In this document: piece by piece, positions 8,051-18,900 of the stretch
How the letters are laid out: every line of letters starts with the position of its first letter
How positions within the stretch are numbered: the first letter of the stretch is position 1
NCBI RefSeq assembly: GCF_021018805.1
Contig: NC_086248.1
Location: 23,754,922-23,818,921 of the forward strand
Direction: 5' to 3'
From: Prinia subflava
Lineage: Eukaryota > Chordata > Aves > Passeriformes > Cisticolidae
DNA length: 64,000 bases
The notes under the pieces: model-generated
What the model was told of the DNA's origin: nothing
Seen by the model: only the letters and a program-made list of their open reading frames with translations
Database searches by the model: none
Made by a program: the position numbers and the translations under genes

Positions 8051-9529
8051 ATGGATGTCATTCGTTCCGCAGTCCTGCTCGCCGGTCTCCTCGTCCTCTC
8101 CCAGGCGTGGCTCGTCCCCCAGCCGCAGCAAAACGTCTGGGCGGTCCTGGCAAAGTCACTCGGCCAGGACCACATATGCTTGAATCAAGCGGGTGCCGCG
8201 AACCCGATGGCCTCCTGCCTGGTGGGGATCCCGTTTGGGGAAGCCGAAATGCCGGCTTCCCTCAAACACTTTGCCTATAGAATCAGACACTGGAAAAGAG
8301 ATAAACTAGCAGCATGGTTCAATTATTTTAACATCCTGGAAAAATTAGATGCAGAGCCACAGGAGTTGGAGCTCTTAGGTTCGGCACGGGCAAGTTTCTG
8401 CTTTCACATCGTTAAGGGTGAACCTAAGCCTCATGATAAGTATTTCAAGCAATATAAACCTCATTATCGAGAGGCAAATTGGTGCAGAGTTTACACCCGA
8501 GATTACTACCCTGAGCCCGTGAAAGACTTTGAAGCCGTCCTCGCCCACCCGAGGAAGCTCCCTAAGGGCATGTTTTTAATCTGTGGCGACCATGCTTGGG
8601 CAGGCATCCCCTCTCACCTTGCCGGAGGCCCGTGCACCTTCGGGAGCCTCGGGTTGTTTTCCCCCAACAAGTCACAAATTTTGGATTGGATTAAGGAAAA
8701 CAGAACAAATGGTGCACAGCATTTGGCCCCCCGAACAAAGAGGGAAGATTATACCCTCAAGAAATTGGCCGATGATTGCGATGAAGAAATTATCCATTGG
8801 AGCAAATCTAAAGGCATCGCAATCACAGTATTCGCACCGTGGGTTGCCATTGCAAAAACCCTCGGGGAATTGGGACACCTTGAATGTTGGGTGGCGAAAC
8901 AATCACGTTTGACTTCTAAGGCCCTGAGTAACCTCCTGGAAGATGAGCAAATAACCAGGCAGGCCACTTTGCAGAACAGAGCCGCAATTGATTATCTCTT
9001 GCTCCTCCACGGGCATTCGTGTGAGGAGTTTGAGGGGCTCTGCTGCTTCAACCTAACATCTAAGGCCAAGGGAACTCGCGAGGCACTCAAGCAATTAGAG
9101 GACATGATAGGGAGTATCAAGCAGGAATACGGGGACTGGTTGAGCAACCTTTTTAAAGGGTGGGGCATCTCTGGGTGGACCGGATCCATCCTTAAAACTG
9201 TTCTGTTAATTATATTTGTACTTTTAGTTGCAGTTGCGAGCCTTGGGTTGATAAAAAGAATGATGGCCAATTTAATTTCATCCTCCACCACCGCAACCAG
9301 AAAGCCTGAAGTCCACCGGGTAGCGATCGAGAATGGCCCAGAGGAGTTTGTAGAAGCTGAAGGAGACCTGATTGATGAGGATGAAGCGGCAGAGCAACTC
9401 GAGGTTGCAACCGATGATGTGCAGAGTCTCCCACAGCGAGAATGGCCAACACAGCAAAGATGGTTTGCTGAGAGCTACCCCAACTCTGAGTATTTAGTAG
9501 ACCCCCCTCAATTTGGACATTTGATGTGA
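8051..9529 (+). CDS. env: Env glycoprotein, alpharetrovirus-like TM
   Basis: A 492-residue envelope glycoprotein for receptor binding and membrane fusion. A hydrophobic signal peptide spans about 1-20. The surface subunit is short (about 210 residues), ending at a furin-type RTKR at 228-231. The transmembrane subunit has a hydrophobic segment enclosed by Cys243 and Cys279, as in alpharetroviral internal fusion peptides. LQNRAAID at 307-314 begins the immunosuppressive-domain-like heptad region. It is followed by a C-X6-CC motif at 324-332, the signature of disulfide-linked SU-TM. The membrane anchor is at about 381-401. The cytoplasmic tail of about 90 residues is long and acidic. Glycosylation sequons include NKS (206), NRT (217) and NLT (334). 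The frame is intact and begins 33 bases after pol. Confidence 0.92.
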   Translation: MDVIRSAVLLAGLLVLSQAWLVPQPQQNVWAVLAKSLGQDHICLNQAGAANPMASCLVGIPFGEAEMPASLKHFAYRIRHWKRDKLAAWFNYFNILEKLDAEPQELELLGSARASFCFHIVKGEPKPHDKYFKQYKPHYREANWCRVYTRDYYPEPVKDFEAVLAHPRKLPKGMFLICGDHAWAGIPSHLAGGPCTFGSLGLFSPNKSQILDWIKENRTNGAQHLAPRTKREDYTLKKLADDCDEEIIHWSKSKGIAITVFAPWVAIAKTLGELGHLECWVAKQSRLTSKALSNLLEDEQITRQATLQNRAAIDYLLLLHGHSCEEFEGLCCFNLTSKAKGTREALKQLEDMIGSIKQEYGDWLSNLFKGWGISGWTGSILKTVLLIIFVLLVAVASLGLIKRMMANLISSSTTATRKPEVHRVAIENGPEEFVEAEGDLIDEDEAAEQLEVATDDVQSLPQREWPTQQRWFAESYPNSEYLVDPPQFGHLM

Positions 9530-9553
9530 GACTTCAAATGAACACAAACAAAT

Positions 9554-9567
9554 AAAAAAGGGGGAGA
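9554..9567 (+). other. polypurine tract
   Basis: AAAAAAGGGGGAGA directly precedes the TG of the middle LTR. This is the expected primer for plus-strand DNA synthesis. The distance from the env stop is only about 25 bases, so there is almost no untranslated region before the LTR. Confidence 0.85.
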
Positions 9568-10415
9568 TGTGGTGGTGTGGACAGTTGGACTTTCCCCATT
9601 GTTATATGTTAAACCCCAGTTAGACCCTCCAGAGGAGGCAGGACAGTATAAGCAGGTGAAAGAAAGTGCTTCGAAGGACTGTGTCAGGAAAAAGAAGGAC
9701 AGACGAGGGAGAAGATTTAAAGAGAGACTCAAGGAAGTGAGAGAGGGAGCTGGAAGAAGGACAATAAAGAGAGAGTTTTGAGATAGGGTAAAGTTGAAGG
9801 ACATGTGGGTGGTTTACCAAGTGGAAAAGATTCAGATATGTGAAAAGAAAAAGGATTGGTGGGTCCAATGCTGTTATATGTTCTGTATGCTGCTGTGTAA
9901 CCCCCCTAATTGAAATTCATAAGTTGCTACATCCTCCCTACAAGCCCCTATTTTTAGCTCACTTTTGTTACATGTTGCCTTTTCCCCTTTTCCCGCCACT
10001 GTGTTATCCCTCCCCTATCCCCTAATTGGTTCAAGGCTTGCAACCCCTCCCCTTATCTCCCAGGTGTCAAGTTTCCATTGGTTGCCACAAAGAGGAACTC
10101 CCATTTCTCCTCCCCTTCCCCGAGACCTTATAAGCTGGTGTATTTCTTTGTTCTGGGTCCAGCTCCGCCTGGCCCTGACAGTGTTCACTGGGATTAAAGT
10201 TACTGTTTAACTGTCCGGCTGGCTGGATCCTCCTTTCTTCCTCTCTGCCCTGTCGCCTGATACCTTTTATCATCGTGAGGCTTCCCTCAGGGAAAAAGAA
10301 TCCACGAAAGCTGACTCCTCATAGAGTACTGAGGAGCAGCCCAAGATCACGCTTGCTCCGGTGCCTGGGCTAGCTCGGGGCGAAGCCGAGGGGCTTCGGT
10401 GACGGCACCGCGACA
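9568..10415 (+). repeat. middle LTR (3' LTR of the full provirus, 5' LTR of the defective copy)
   Basis: Same length and, by eye and by its translated frames, the same sequence as 914-1761. It is followed by a primer site and leader rather than by host DNA, so it serves both units. No target duplication surrounds it. It carries its own TATA box and ATTAAA signal and could drive transcription of the defective unit. Confidence 0.92.
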
Positions 10416-10973
10416 AGTGGCTGGCGCCCAACGTGGGGCCCTGAAGTGAAGCCTCAAGTCTCCGTGGAGGCTTGGGTCTTCCTTCTTTGTGGCCCCCGGA
10501 CGGATCGGAGGTGCCTGCACCAGGCGCAGGACCTTGAAGCGCAGATCCAGGGCGGTCCCACCGCTGTGCGTCGAGCAGCCTCCTCGGAGGAGCGCTCCGC
10601 ACAGATCCGGGAGGTAGCTTCGCGGACAGCACTCTCCGTGGAGTCTCCCGAGGCAGAGAGTCACCCCAAGGCTGCTGGTAAGCACCCACTGTCGGGGGCA
10701 CGCGTCAGGACCCTCTCCCTGGGCCACGGGGGGAGGTTCCGAAGGTAGAAGTCCGTGCGGGACCGAGGGGGGGACGGTTGGGGCCTTGCCCTCGGGATTG
10801 GTCGTGCCCAGGCAGTTTTTGGTTCTTTTAGTTCGTGTTTGTTTTGTTGGTTTGCTCCCGTCCGCTCTCGGGGAAGCGCCCGGAGGGGGGGGCGCAGAGT
10901 GGTTTTTTCGGGGACGTGTGAGCCCGTCGCGCGCCGAGAGGTTTTGTGGCGCGTAGAGAGTGCAGTTGATTTC
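10416..10973 (+). other. second copy of primer site and gag leader
   Basis: Repeats 1762-2319 with no difference seen, including the tRNA-Lys site at 10422-10439 and the splice donor with exon end at 10677. It stops 86 bases before where gag would begin. The retained leader means transcripts of this defective unit could keep packaging and priming signals. Confidence 0.88.
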
Positions 10974-11016
10974 TTCATTCCTTGAGGATGAGTTCTTCAT
11001 TCCTTGAGGAAGGACC
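10974..11016. other. inverted templated filler at the deletion junction
   Basis: The 43 bases between leader and partial pol are not random. Bases 10991-11016 are the exact reverse complement of RT-gene bases 5641-5666, the 26 bases that directly precede the point (5667) where pol resumes. Bases 10971-10988 are the reverse complement of 5647-5664, overlapping the leader end by three bases (TTC). The junction therefore holds two tandem inverted copies of one pol segment. The deletion removes 2320-5640 completely. Confidence 0.88.
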
Positions 11017-12745
11017 CTCCAGTGATGTGCCAATTGTACATCGCTTCCTTGCTGCAACCTGTGCGCGCAGCCGCGGGGGAGGCTATCATCCATCACTATA
11101 TGGATGATATCCTCGTTTGCGCCCCAACAGACAATGAACTGGATATGGTACTCACCCGTGTAACAGGTGTGTTAGTTGCTGCAGGGTTCGAGCTGCAAGC
11201 TGAGAAGATTCAGCGGATGCCACCCTGGAAGTACCTAGGGCTCGAAATTGGACGGCGGACCATTGTTCCGCAAAAATTGGCCATCCGGACATCGGTTCGG
11301 ACCCTTGCGGACGCCCATCGTCTCTGTGGTGAATTGAACTGGGTAAGGCCCTGGCTGGGTCTCTCTACAGAGGACCTGGCGCCCCTTTTCAATTTATTGA
11401 AAGGGGGAGAGGAGCTATGTTCTCCCAGGGTTCTTACCGCGGAGGCCAAGGCAGCATTGGAAAAGGTTCAACAGGCGTTGTCATCACGCCAAGCGCACAG
11501 GTGCGACCCCAGCTTACCCTTCCGATTTGTCGTGATGGGTAAGTTGCCACATCTCTGTGGGGTCATTTTTCAGTGGGACTCACAGGTAACATCACACACA
11601 CATCAAGACGGCACGGGCCATGGCAGACGAGATCCACTTCTCATAATAGAGTGGGTCTTCCTCAGCCACCACCGGCCCAAAAGACTGACAAAGCCACAGG
11701 AGATCATGGCTGAGCTGATTCGCAAAGCGCGAACGCGCATTTGCGAATTGGCCGGTGTGGACTTTGAGTGCATCCACCTTCCCCTCAAATTGTCGTCGGG
11801 CCAGATTACAAAACCCATGCTGGAGACTCTGCTTCAAAATAACGAAGCATTGCAATTTGCTCTGGATTCTTTTACGGGCCAAATTTCAATTCATCGGCCG
11901 GCCCACAAATTGTTTAATGCGGACCTAGATTTCAAATTGGCACTAAAGGGAGTCCGAAGTCAGAAACCACTCCAAGCTCTGACCGTTTTTACCGACGCGT
12001 CCGGGGCTTCTCACAAGTCAGTAATGACTTGGGAGGATCCCGAAACTCAGCAGTGGGACAGTGATGTTGAGATAGTTGAGGGCTCGCCTCAAGTTGCTGA
12101 GTTGGCCGCAGTCGTCAGGGCATTAGAGAGGTTTCCCGGACCTTTAAACATTGTTACCGACTCCGCGTACGTAGCGGGGGTAGTTTCCAGAGCCGATCAG
12201 GCCGTACTACAGCAGGTCTCCAACAACGCGCTTTACGCGCAGCTCTCGAAGCTGATAAAGCTTGTGTCCCACCGAGAGCATCCCTTTTACGTCATGCACA
12301 CAAGGTCCCACACTGATCTGCCGGGGTTTGTTGCAGAGGGTAACAGGAGAGCAGATGCTCTTGCTGCCCCTGTGACAAAGTCCCCCCTGCCTGACGTCTT
12401 TCAGCAGGCGCAGCTCAGCCATGCCCTTTTTCATCAGAATGCTCCAGCTCTGGTCCGCCGCTTCCGCATCACCCGGCAGCAGGCCAGGGCAATTGTGGCT
12501 TCATGCCCGTCTTGCCAGTCCCACTCTGTGCCGACCATGCACGCCGGGGTCAATCCCAGAGGTCTGGGAAGCTGTGAGATCTGGCAGACCGACGTCACCC
12601 ACGTGGCGGCGTTCGGTCGACTCCGGTATGTGCATGTGTCAGTTGATACCTTTTCTGGTCTGGTCTACGCCTCCGCTCACGCAGGGGAGAAGGCCTCTCA
12701 CGTCATCCAACACCTAGTTCAGGCCTTCTCGTTTATGGGCATCCC
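11017..12745 (+). pseudogene. partial pol of the defective copy (RT C-terminal part, RNase H, truncated integrase)
   Basis: Matches 5667-7395 of the full copy with no difference seen. It lacks the RT region containing the first catalytic Asp but retains YMDD, the connection domain, RNase H and the integrase zinc domain with the first catalytic Asp. The join to U5 removes the second Asp and the Glu. The frame stays open and runs through U5 to a stop at 12812, but no genuine start or frameshift context precedes it. It is a non-functional polymerase remnant. Confidence 0.9.
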
Positions 12746-12903
12746 TGATACCTTTTATCATCGTGAGGCTTCCCTCAGGGAAAAAGAATCCACGAAAGCT
12801 GACTCCTCATAGAGTACTGAGGAGCAGCCCAAGATCACGCTTGCTCCGGTGCCTGGGCTAGCTCGGGGCGAAGCCGAGGGGCTTCGGTGACGGCACCGCG
12901 ACA
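12746..12903 (+). repeat. terminal U5-only LTR fragment
   Basis: Corresponds to LTR bases 1604-1761. U3 and R, with promoter and poly(A) signal, are missing. The join to integrase shares CC (12744-12745) with both parents, a two-base microhomology. It ends with the correct LTR terminus CA followed by the host duplication. Confidence 0.9.
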
Positions 12904-12909
12904 ACCCTC
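12904..12909. repeat. target-site duplication, right copy (ACCCTC)
   Basis: Exact copy of 908-913, directly after the LTR CA terminus. Confidence 0.85.
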
Positions 12910-15900
12910 ATTGTTACATCCACCAAGCTCATCATAGGCCACAGGGACAAGCAGGGCTGGTATGTGATAAACCAATGCTTTGGGAATTAGTAAGGTATTT
13001 AAATTGTGATATAGACCACTAATGGATGAAGCGTATTATTAGATATTTCATTACCTGAATGACTATACCTACAAGAACAGCTTAATTGTCTTTATTCCAG
13101 GATATGAGGTGCCTAACAGATAGAATAAGCTCGTAAGTTTCTACACAAAGGGCAGCACTGACAGAACAATTGTACAAAAAATTTATAGTGAGCTGTTTTT
13201 TAGGAGCTCATGGTTCTTTTTTAAAAAACCTCATGGTTTTGGTTGAAATTGTACAGGCTAGCCTGCTTGAAAGCAGTGCTGTTGTTGGTACTATAGTAGA
13301 TCTGGAGATGGCTGGTTGACTTAGTTTGGGGGACAAGAAAACAATCTTTTCTTCAAAGTAAAAAATCCCACAGCCTTTTTTATTTTTGAAACATCAAAAA
13401 GCCAAAAGTCTCACTCTTGGCAATGGCAGTCTGATGACGCATATCTCAAGTGAAAGCCAAGCTGTACTTTATTTCAGATCTAAGGGGACAAAGCCTTGCA
13501 TGTTTGAGGGCAATTGCACAAAAATATCAAGATTCCATGTTGGTGCCATCATGCTGCCATCCAGCCTCAGCTTTTCCACAGCTGTTGAGTTAGAGCTGAT
13601 GCACCTGAGAAGTCCCAGCAGTCCTAGCCAGCAGCTGTGTTAGCCCCTTTCTGGCTCTTGGAGCAGTGAGCCTGGGTCAGGAGCAAACCTTGTTGTAGCA
13701 AATCAAAGTTAATATTATCATCTTGTGAATCTGAGCCAACCTGTCTATGCTGTTTAGGGTCCATGCTCTCAGTTCACTTGGCTGACAGCAAGAGTCCTGT
13801 GTTACTGAGACACTTTCTGGAAGCACTGAGTATTTGGTAGCTGCTTTGAGTGTGCTGGTGTATAATGCACTGTAAACACTTACAGCAACATTCACAAAAT
13901 TTTGAAATTAAGATCAGTTTTATTATATTGCAGGCTGCTGTTATACAGTCTGTACTCTTCAGCTGACCACTAATGCTACTCTTTGACCTGAAATCCAAGA
14001 GCACATTTTCAGTGTCTTGTCTTTTTCAGTATTTAAACTCAGCTCATTTTCGTATTATTTAAGTGCCAGCAGTATCTGCTCTATTTCCAGTCCTTAGTGT
14101 GCTTAGTCTCATCAACTATAGAGCTAATACATTGCTTATAACAGGAAATCAAGGGATTTTCCTTTTGCAACAGTAAAACTGATAAAGATGTAAACTCTTT
14201 TCTCACACTGCAATCTCTAGCATAAGTGTCTCAAGCCAGCTTTGTTTATGTTTGTTCGCCACCTTCAGCTGAAGCTTTTTCCCCTGTAGTTCTAATGTAT
14301 GTGTTCTGGCAGTGTGGGGTGATCCATAGCCATTCCAAAGTTGACAGCATCACATGCAGAAATGTTCATTTGCACATCACCTAAAATACGACTTCGAGAC
14401 AAACCATCATTTTATAATATCTGCCCACATGCTTAATGTTGTATAATTATTTCCAGTACACTGAGTATCACGTATAATTACTTTCAATACACTTAATATG
14501 AAAAAAGCTTATCTGAACATGCAGGCAGTGCTTTGGATGATGTTATTAGTTTACTCTGTAGCCATATTCCCAGCCCTAAGGCTTAACTAATTTTCTGAAC
14601 AGTCCAAAGGAAATCATTGAGGGAAAAGGCTGATGTATGAGAATATGTGACTTGCAACCTGCACAGCAAGGAGCTGTTTGACATGCTCCTGTCTTTCTCC
14701 ACAGAGTATAACTCACTTTCTGTTTTGTATAGCTGCAAAGCTATTCAAATCAGCTGCCATTAAATCTAAATAGAGTAGCTTGGCTCTTTGAGAATATACC
14801 CGCTGGGAGAGATGAAAGATGTGTAGACTCATTGGTGAGGCCGCTCCTACAGAATCCTTTCTTTACTGGCTGTCATTAAAAGTAATAAGTAATGAGCAAA
14901 CATCTTGTGATGAGGCTGTTATTAGAAGGAAGAAAGAAAGATATGTTTTACTTCATGAATCATCTGCAAAAAAAATCTTAAAGCAGCTTTGTTCAAGGTG
15001 ATTGTTGAACTGCATGTTGTGTTTTTCTCAGAGTAAAATGAGAAGACTTCAAATGAAACAATCCGCTTCTAAAGTTTTGAAATGCTATGTTTGGTAGAAA
15101 AAAACCTTTTTTTTCTTCTTTTTTTTAAATCAAGTGTTTATGCTTCCAGGTCTATAATTTATGATATGCCCTTGTGTCCGGTATAATTGACTCAGGTGAG
15201 CAGCAGATGCAATAACTGCCTCCTTTTGAGTGAGGAGGCCTCCAGACATTTCCTGAGGCACTAGAGAGATCTGTGTTTGGTCAATTATTTCTTGATGCAG
15301 AAAGTCTTGCTGACTAGCAACGTGGATTAAATGATCTGTCCAGGGGGAGAAGGAAGTCAAGACACTGAAGACATTCAAGTGAAGGATCTTCTGATGTATC
15401 TTCCAGTTAAAGTCCTCCTGCTGTGCATTAAGGGATATGACTAATGGGGACTTTTTCTGGTCTGACTAATAATGCTTCCTCTCGAAGCCAACTTCTCAAT
15501 TAGTGTACGAGAGACAGTGTTGTGGCTTGTCAGTAGTGCTTTAAATTTCTTTTTCTTGTTGTTGCCTGATGTAGAAATGACTATAGTAGCATTAAGGTAT
15601 GTCATAACTCTTAAGTAGTACATTTCTATGATGCTTTTTGGTGAATTTTTATTGATAACCATTGGTTTTGAGGGTTGGAGTTTTTTTACTTTAGTAAGGA
15701 TGAGTTGTGCATTTCAGTCTATAAAGTTTCATGCATTTATTTAAAAAGTGAATATAATCACATTGTTTCTCCACTTTGGTCTGTATTAGCATGCTCCTTT
15801 TGCAAGGAACTTGAATTTCTCATTTTGAGTAGCCCACATTTTCTTTTGCTGTGTCTGTGGACAGGACATGATTATGGTGCTCTGACTGACTTGGCATATC

Positions 15901-18900
15901 TAATCATGCCATGAATGCTGCTGGCAGTAATAGCAGTTGTAGTGTGTGAATATTCTGTGTGCACATTGCTGAGCTGCTCCCTCTCAGAGTGCTCTGGCAT
16001 GCCCACTGATGCCCACTGCATCCTGTTCACTTTTTTCTCTGCCACCACCTGTTGCCTTGGAAGTGCACTCTCCTACAAATTCAGCTCTCAGTGTCCAAGT
16101 CCTAAAGAGGGTCTTTGATGATGTCCACAAGATACAAAGTATTCCAAAGAAAGCAAGACCTTCCAAATTAATTTCCAATTTATTTTCTTTCCAGCGTCTT
16201 CTAAGATGGAGACCCTTTATTATAGGATTCTCTTTATATTCTTTTCCATAGGCTGACCTGTGGGGTTTTTTTCCTTAATAGATAACTGTGTAATATAAAA
16301 TAAAAGAATGCCAGGTGCTCAATAGCCAAGCTGAAGGCTACCTTCTCCTCTCTGCATGCTGAGTTGTTGTCTTTAATGCATCACTTCATTCATTGTGAGT
16401 ATCAGAAGCAGTGAAATTCTTCTTTAGACATAAGAAAAATAGTGGCTGAGTGCAAAGTCCTTCCAAAGACTCTGTTGATGATTAAGCTTTACAAAAGCCT
16501 AAATTCAGAGTGTGCATCTTAACAAAGCAACTGAGTTCCTTGGTTACTTGAACTCCCACCACAGGCAGGAGTGTAGGTGTGTGCACCTTTTTTGCACACA
16601 TGTATCCTCTTGAAGGACAATACACTAAAAAGTCCTAATTCCATCATCAACATCTGCTGAAAAGAATCCACAAACCCACAAATATTAGTTGAATGTTGGT
16701 TGGAGCATTCAAAAGTTAGGTAAAAAGCAGAATAAATAATTTATATTTTTCTCTTTAGTAACTGTCTCATCTTTCTTGCCACACTCAAGCTGTAGCATAT
16801 TTTTTACATAAACTTTAGCAGCTAAGAATAAAGTACTGATACTTAGTGAAAAAAATAGTAGAATTCCTAAGTAAGATGCATTAGTAGCAGCTTTAATATC
16901 TATTTTAATATCAGTTTTCAGGCATCAGTTTTTTGCAGGCTGGGAAATAAAAGCAGTCCCAGTGAGCTGCACTCCCAGGTACCCCCCAGGCCCCTGCAAG
17001 GCAGAGGGGCTGTTGCACTGTCGTGTGCTCCTGCCTTGGGGTGGGCCTGGGCTCAGTGGTCTCACTTGGAGGCTTTTCCTCTGCCAGGCAGCAGCCTAGA
17101 GCCACAAGCTTTGATTCTTCCATACTCGCATTCCTTCAGGTGAGGACCAGCTCAAGATACTAAACTGCCACAGTATTAAATCTGCAAATCTGGAAATAGC
17201 ACAAATTTCCCAAGACAGGACCTGTTTTTCCTCCCCTTCATGTATTTGTTCATTGCCTGGCAGCTTGTGTGTTGCAGTTCTGTCTCCTTTCATCTTTCAA
17301 TATTGTTATTGCAGTACAAATTACAGTTCCTGATGGGAGTAGTCAATATTTTTACAACACTGCTCGTCATGTAGGCTTTTGGTCAGTGAACCAAATGGGA
17401 ATAATCTTCTTGTATTTTAAAGGGCCATATCTCCAAATCTTTAATTACAAAGTATTTTCATTTCTTCTACTTCATGTTGTATATTTGATTATATATTGAG
17501 TATTAAGTTCTATTGAAAACTTGAAAAATATTGGAAATGCATTCCCCTTGTCTCTATGAATGAAATTGGTTAGTTGGTGATTTTTTAAAGAATTTAGACA
17601 GATGAATGCCAAGTCAAAACAGTAAGATGAAACCTTGGCAAAAGAGAGCATTTAGAGAGAAACTCAGTATTTGCTATGACATACTCTTTGAAGGTTTCTG
17701 TTAACACCATTCATACCTCCTAGGTGTTTCCACCAGATCATTATTTCTCAAGGTCTCTCTTCCAGAGGGAAGTTACAAGTGTTTTGGAGACTTCATTTCA
17801 AATCAAACATGATATTGAAAATACATCTTGTGAAATTTCTTTGGATGGACTAATTGGTAGAATTTAAAAGTTAGCCTAGTACTTAGAGTTACAGCACTTT
17901 GTAATATGTTGCTGTTATTTATAGCACTGCTATAAGTGCTATAAGAAGTGGTGTTGTGTACAGGTAGACAAGCTGAGGAGCAGAGATGTCAGGCTGCTTT
18001 GTGAGGGATACAGAAGGCTTAATTTAAATACCCAAAATCATTACTGCTTACCTTACCTTTAGGCCCCCAGCTCTAAGGGTTGATGCAGTTCTCTTTGACT
18101 AAGACCCTCATTTTCCCATAAGGCCTGCCATGGAATTACTGCATAAGGGACAGTAGTGACAGCCTGCCAGGCATGCTGGCAGTGGAGAGTGACAAGCCTG
18201 CCTGCAAGAGAGGCAGCTTGTGGGTTGCAGAGGGCTTTGCAGGCAGGTACACAGCTTGCCTCCATGCTGTGCCCCACTGCTGTGCCCTCCCCCCTTCCAG
18301 CAGGGACCCCCAGGCAGTGAACTGGGCAATGCTTTGTTAGATATGGTGCTTGTCCTGCTCTCTCTCATCTGATTGCTTTCATCTATGTAGCTAACAGGAG
18401 CCAGGAACTGGTTAGTGGAATTCCTGCCCCATGGTAGCACTCAGGGAGCAGCATAATTGGTGGGCTGCAACCTTGAAAGGCATTTAATACAGAAACAGCA
18501 GTGACTGAGACATGGAGGGGAGAGCACTGGGTCGAAGTGGAATGCTGCAAAGGTCAGGACTGCTGAGGGATGTGTTGGTCTGAGCTGTATGTTTCCTGGT
18601 AAACCCTTGATATCAGGCTCAGAGATGGATGGTCATCTACTTATTTCCCTGTGCAGAAGGTAGAGGAGCAGGTAGATGAAGTGTGTACTGTGTTCTCACC
18701 GCCTCTTAGACTTGTTGCCTTGGAAGGGCTGACAAACCATATTCTCCTGGCCAGTCACCAGCTGATACAAGAAATATATGTAAAAAGCTTTTAAAATAGT
18801 GATACACATTCATATATTGAGTATGTATTTCTAACCTTGCTTTGCACAAGGTTCATGTTTCAGTTGCTTATATTCCCTGTTTCAGCTCAAGCTCTCCAAT

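Larger units (their letters stand above)
914..12903 (+). mobile_element. compound class II endogenous retrovirus (full provirus plus defective tandem copy)
   Basis: One 12-kb insertion reads LTR (914-1761), gag, pro-pol, env, LTR (9568-10415), leader, partial pol (11017-12745), U5 fragment (12746-12903). It is bounded by a single 6-bp duplication. The full provirus has a tRNA-Lys primer site, intact long frames for gag, pro-pol and env, and a polypurine tract. Pol resembles betaretroviruses, while the Env transmembrane subunit resembles alpharetroviruses. I saw no difference between shared parts of the two copies, which implies a very recent origin. LTR-LTR recombination between proviruses followed by internal deletions, or a recombined reverse transcript, could produce this layout. 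A misassembly is possible and should be excluded with long reads. Confidence 0.9.

Noticed and set aside
10347..11096. 249-codon minus-strand frame across LTR, leader and junction
   Set aside because: It is antisense to the LTR and leader. Its RT-like stretch comes from the inverted filler itself, which helped to recognise the inversion but does not make a gene.
11004..12812. 602-codon open frame running from partial RT through integrase into U5
   Set aside because: The first codon lies in the inverted filler, the polymerase lacks the first RT catalytic Asp and two integrase catalytic residues, and no frameshift or initiation context precedes it. Treated as a remnant, not a gene.
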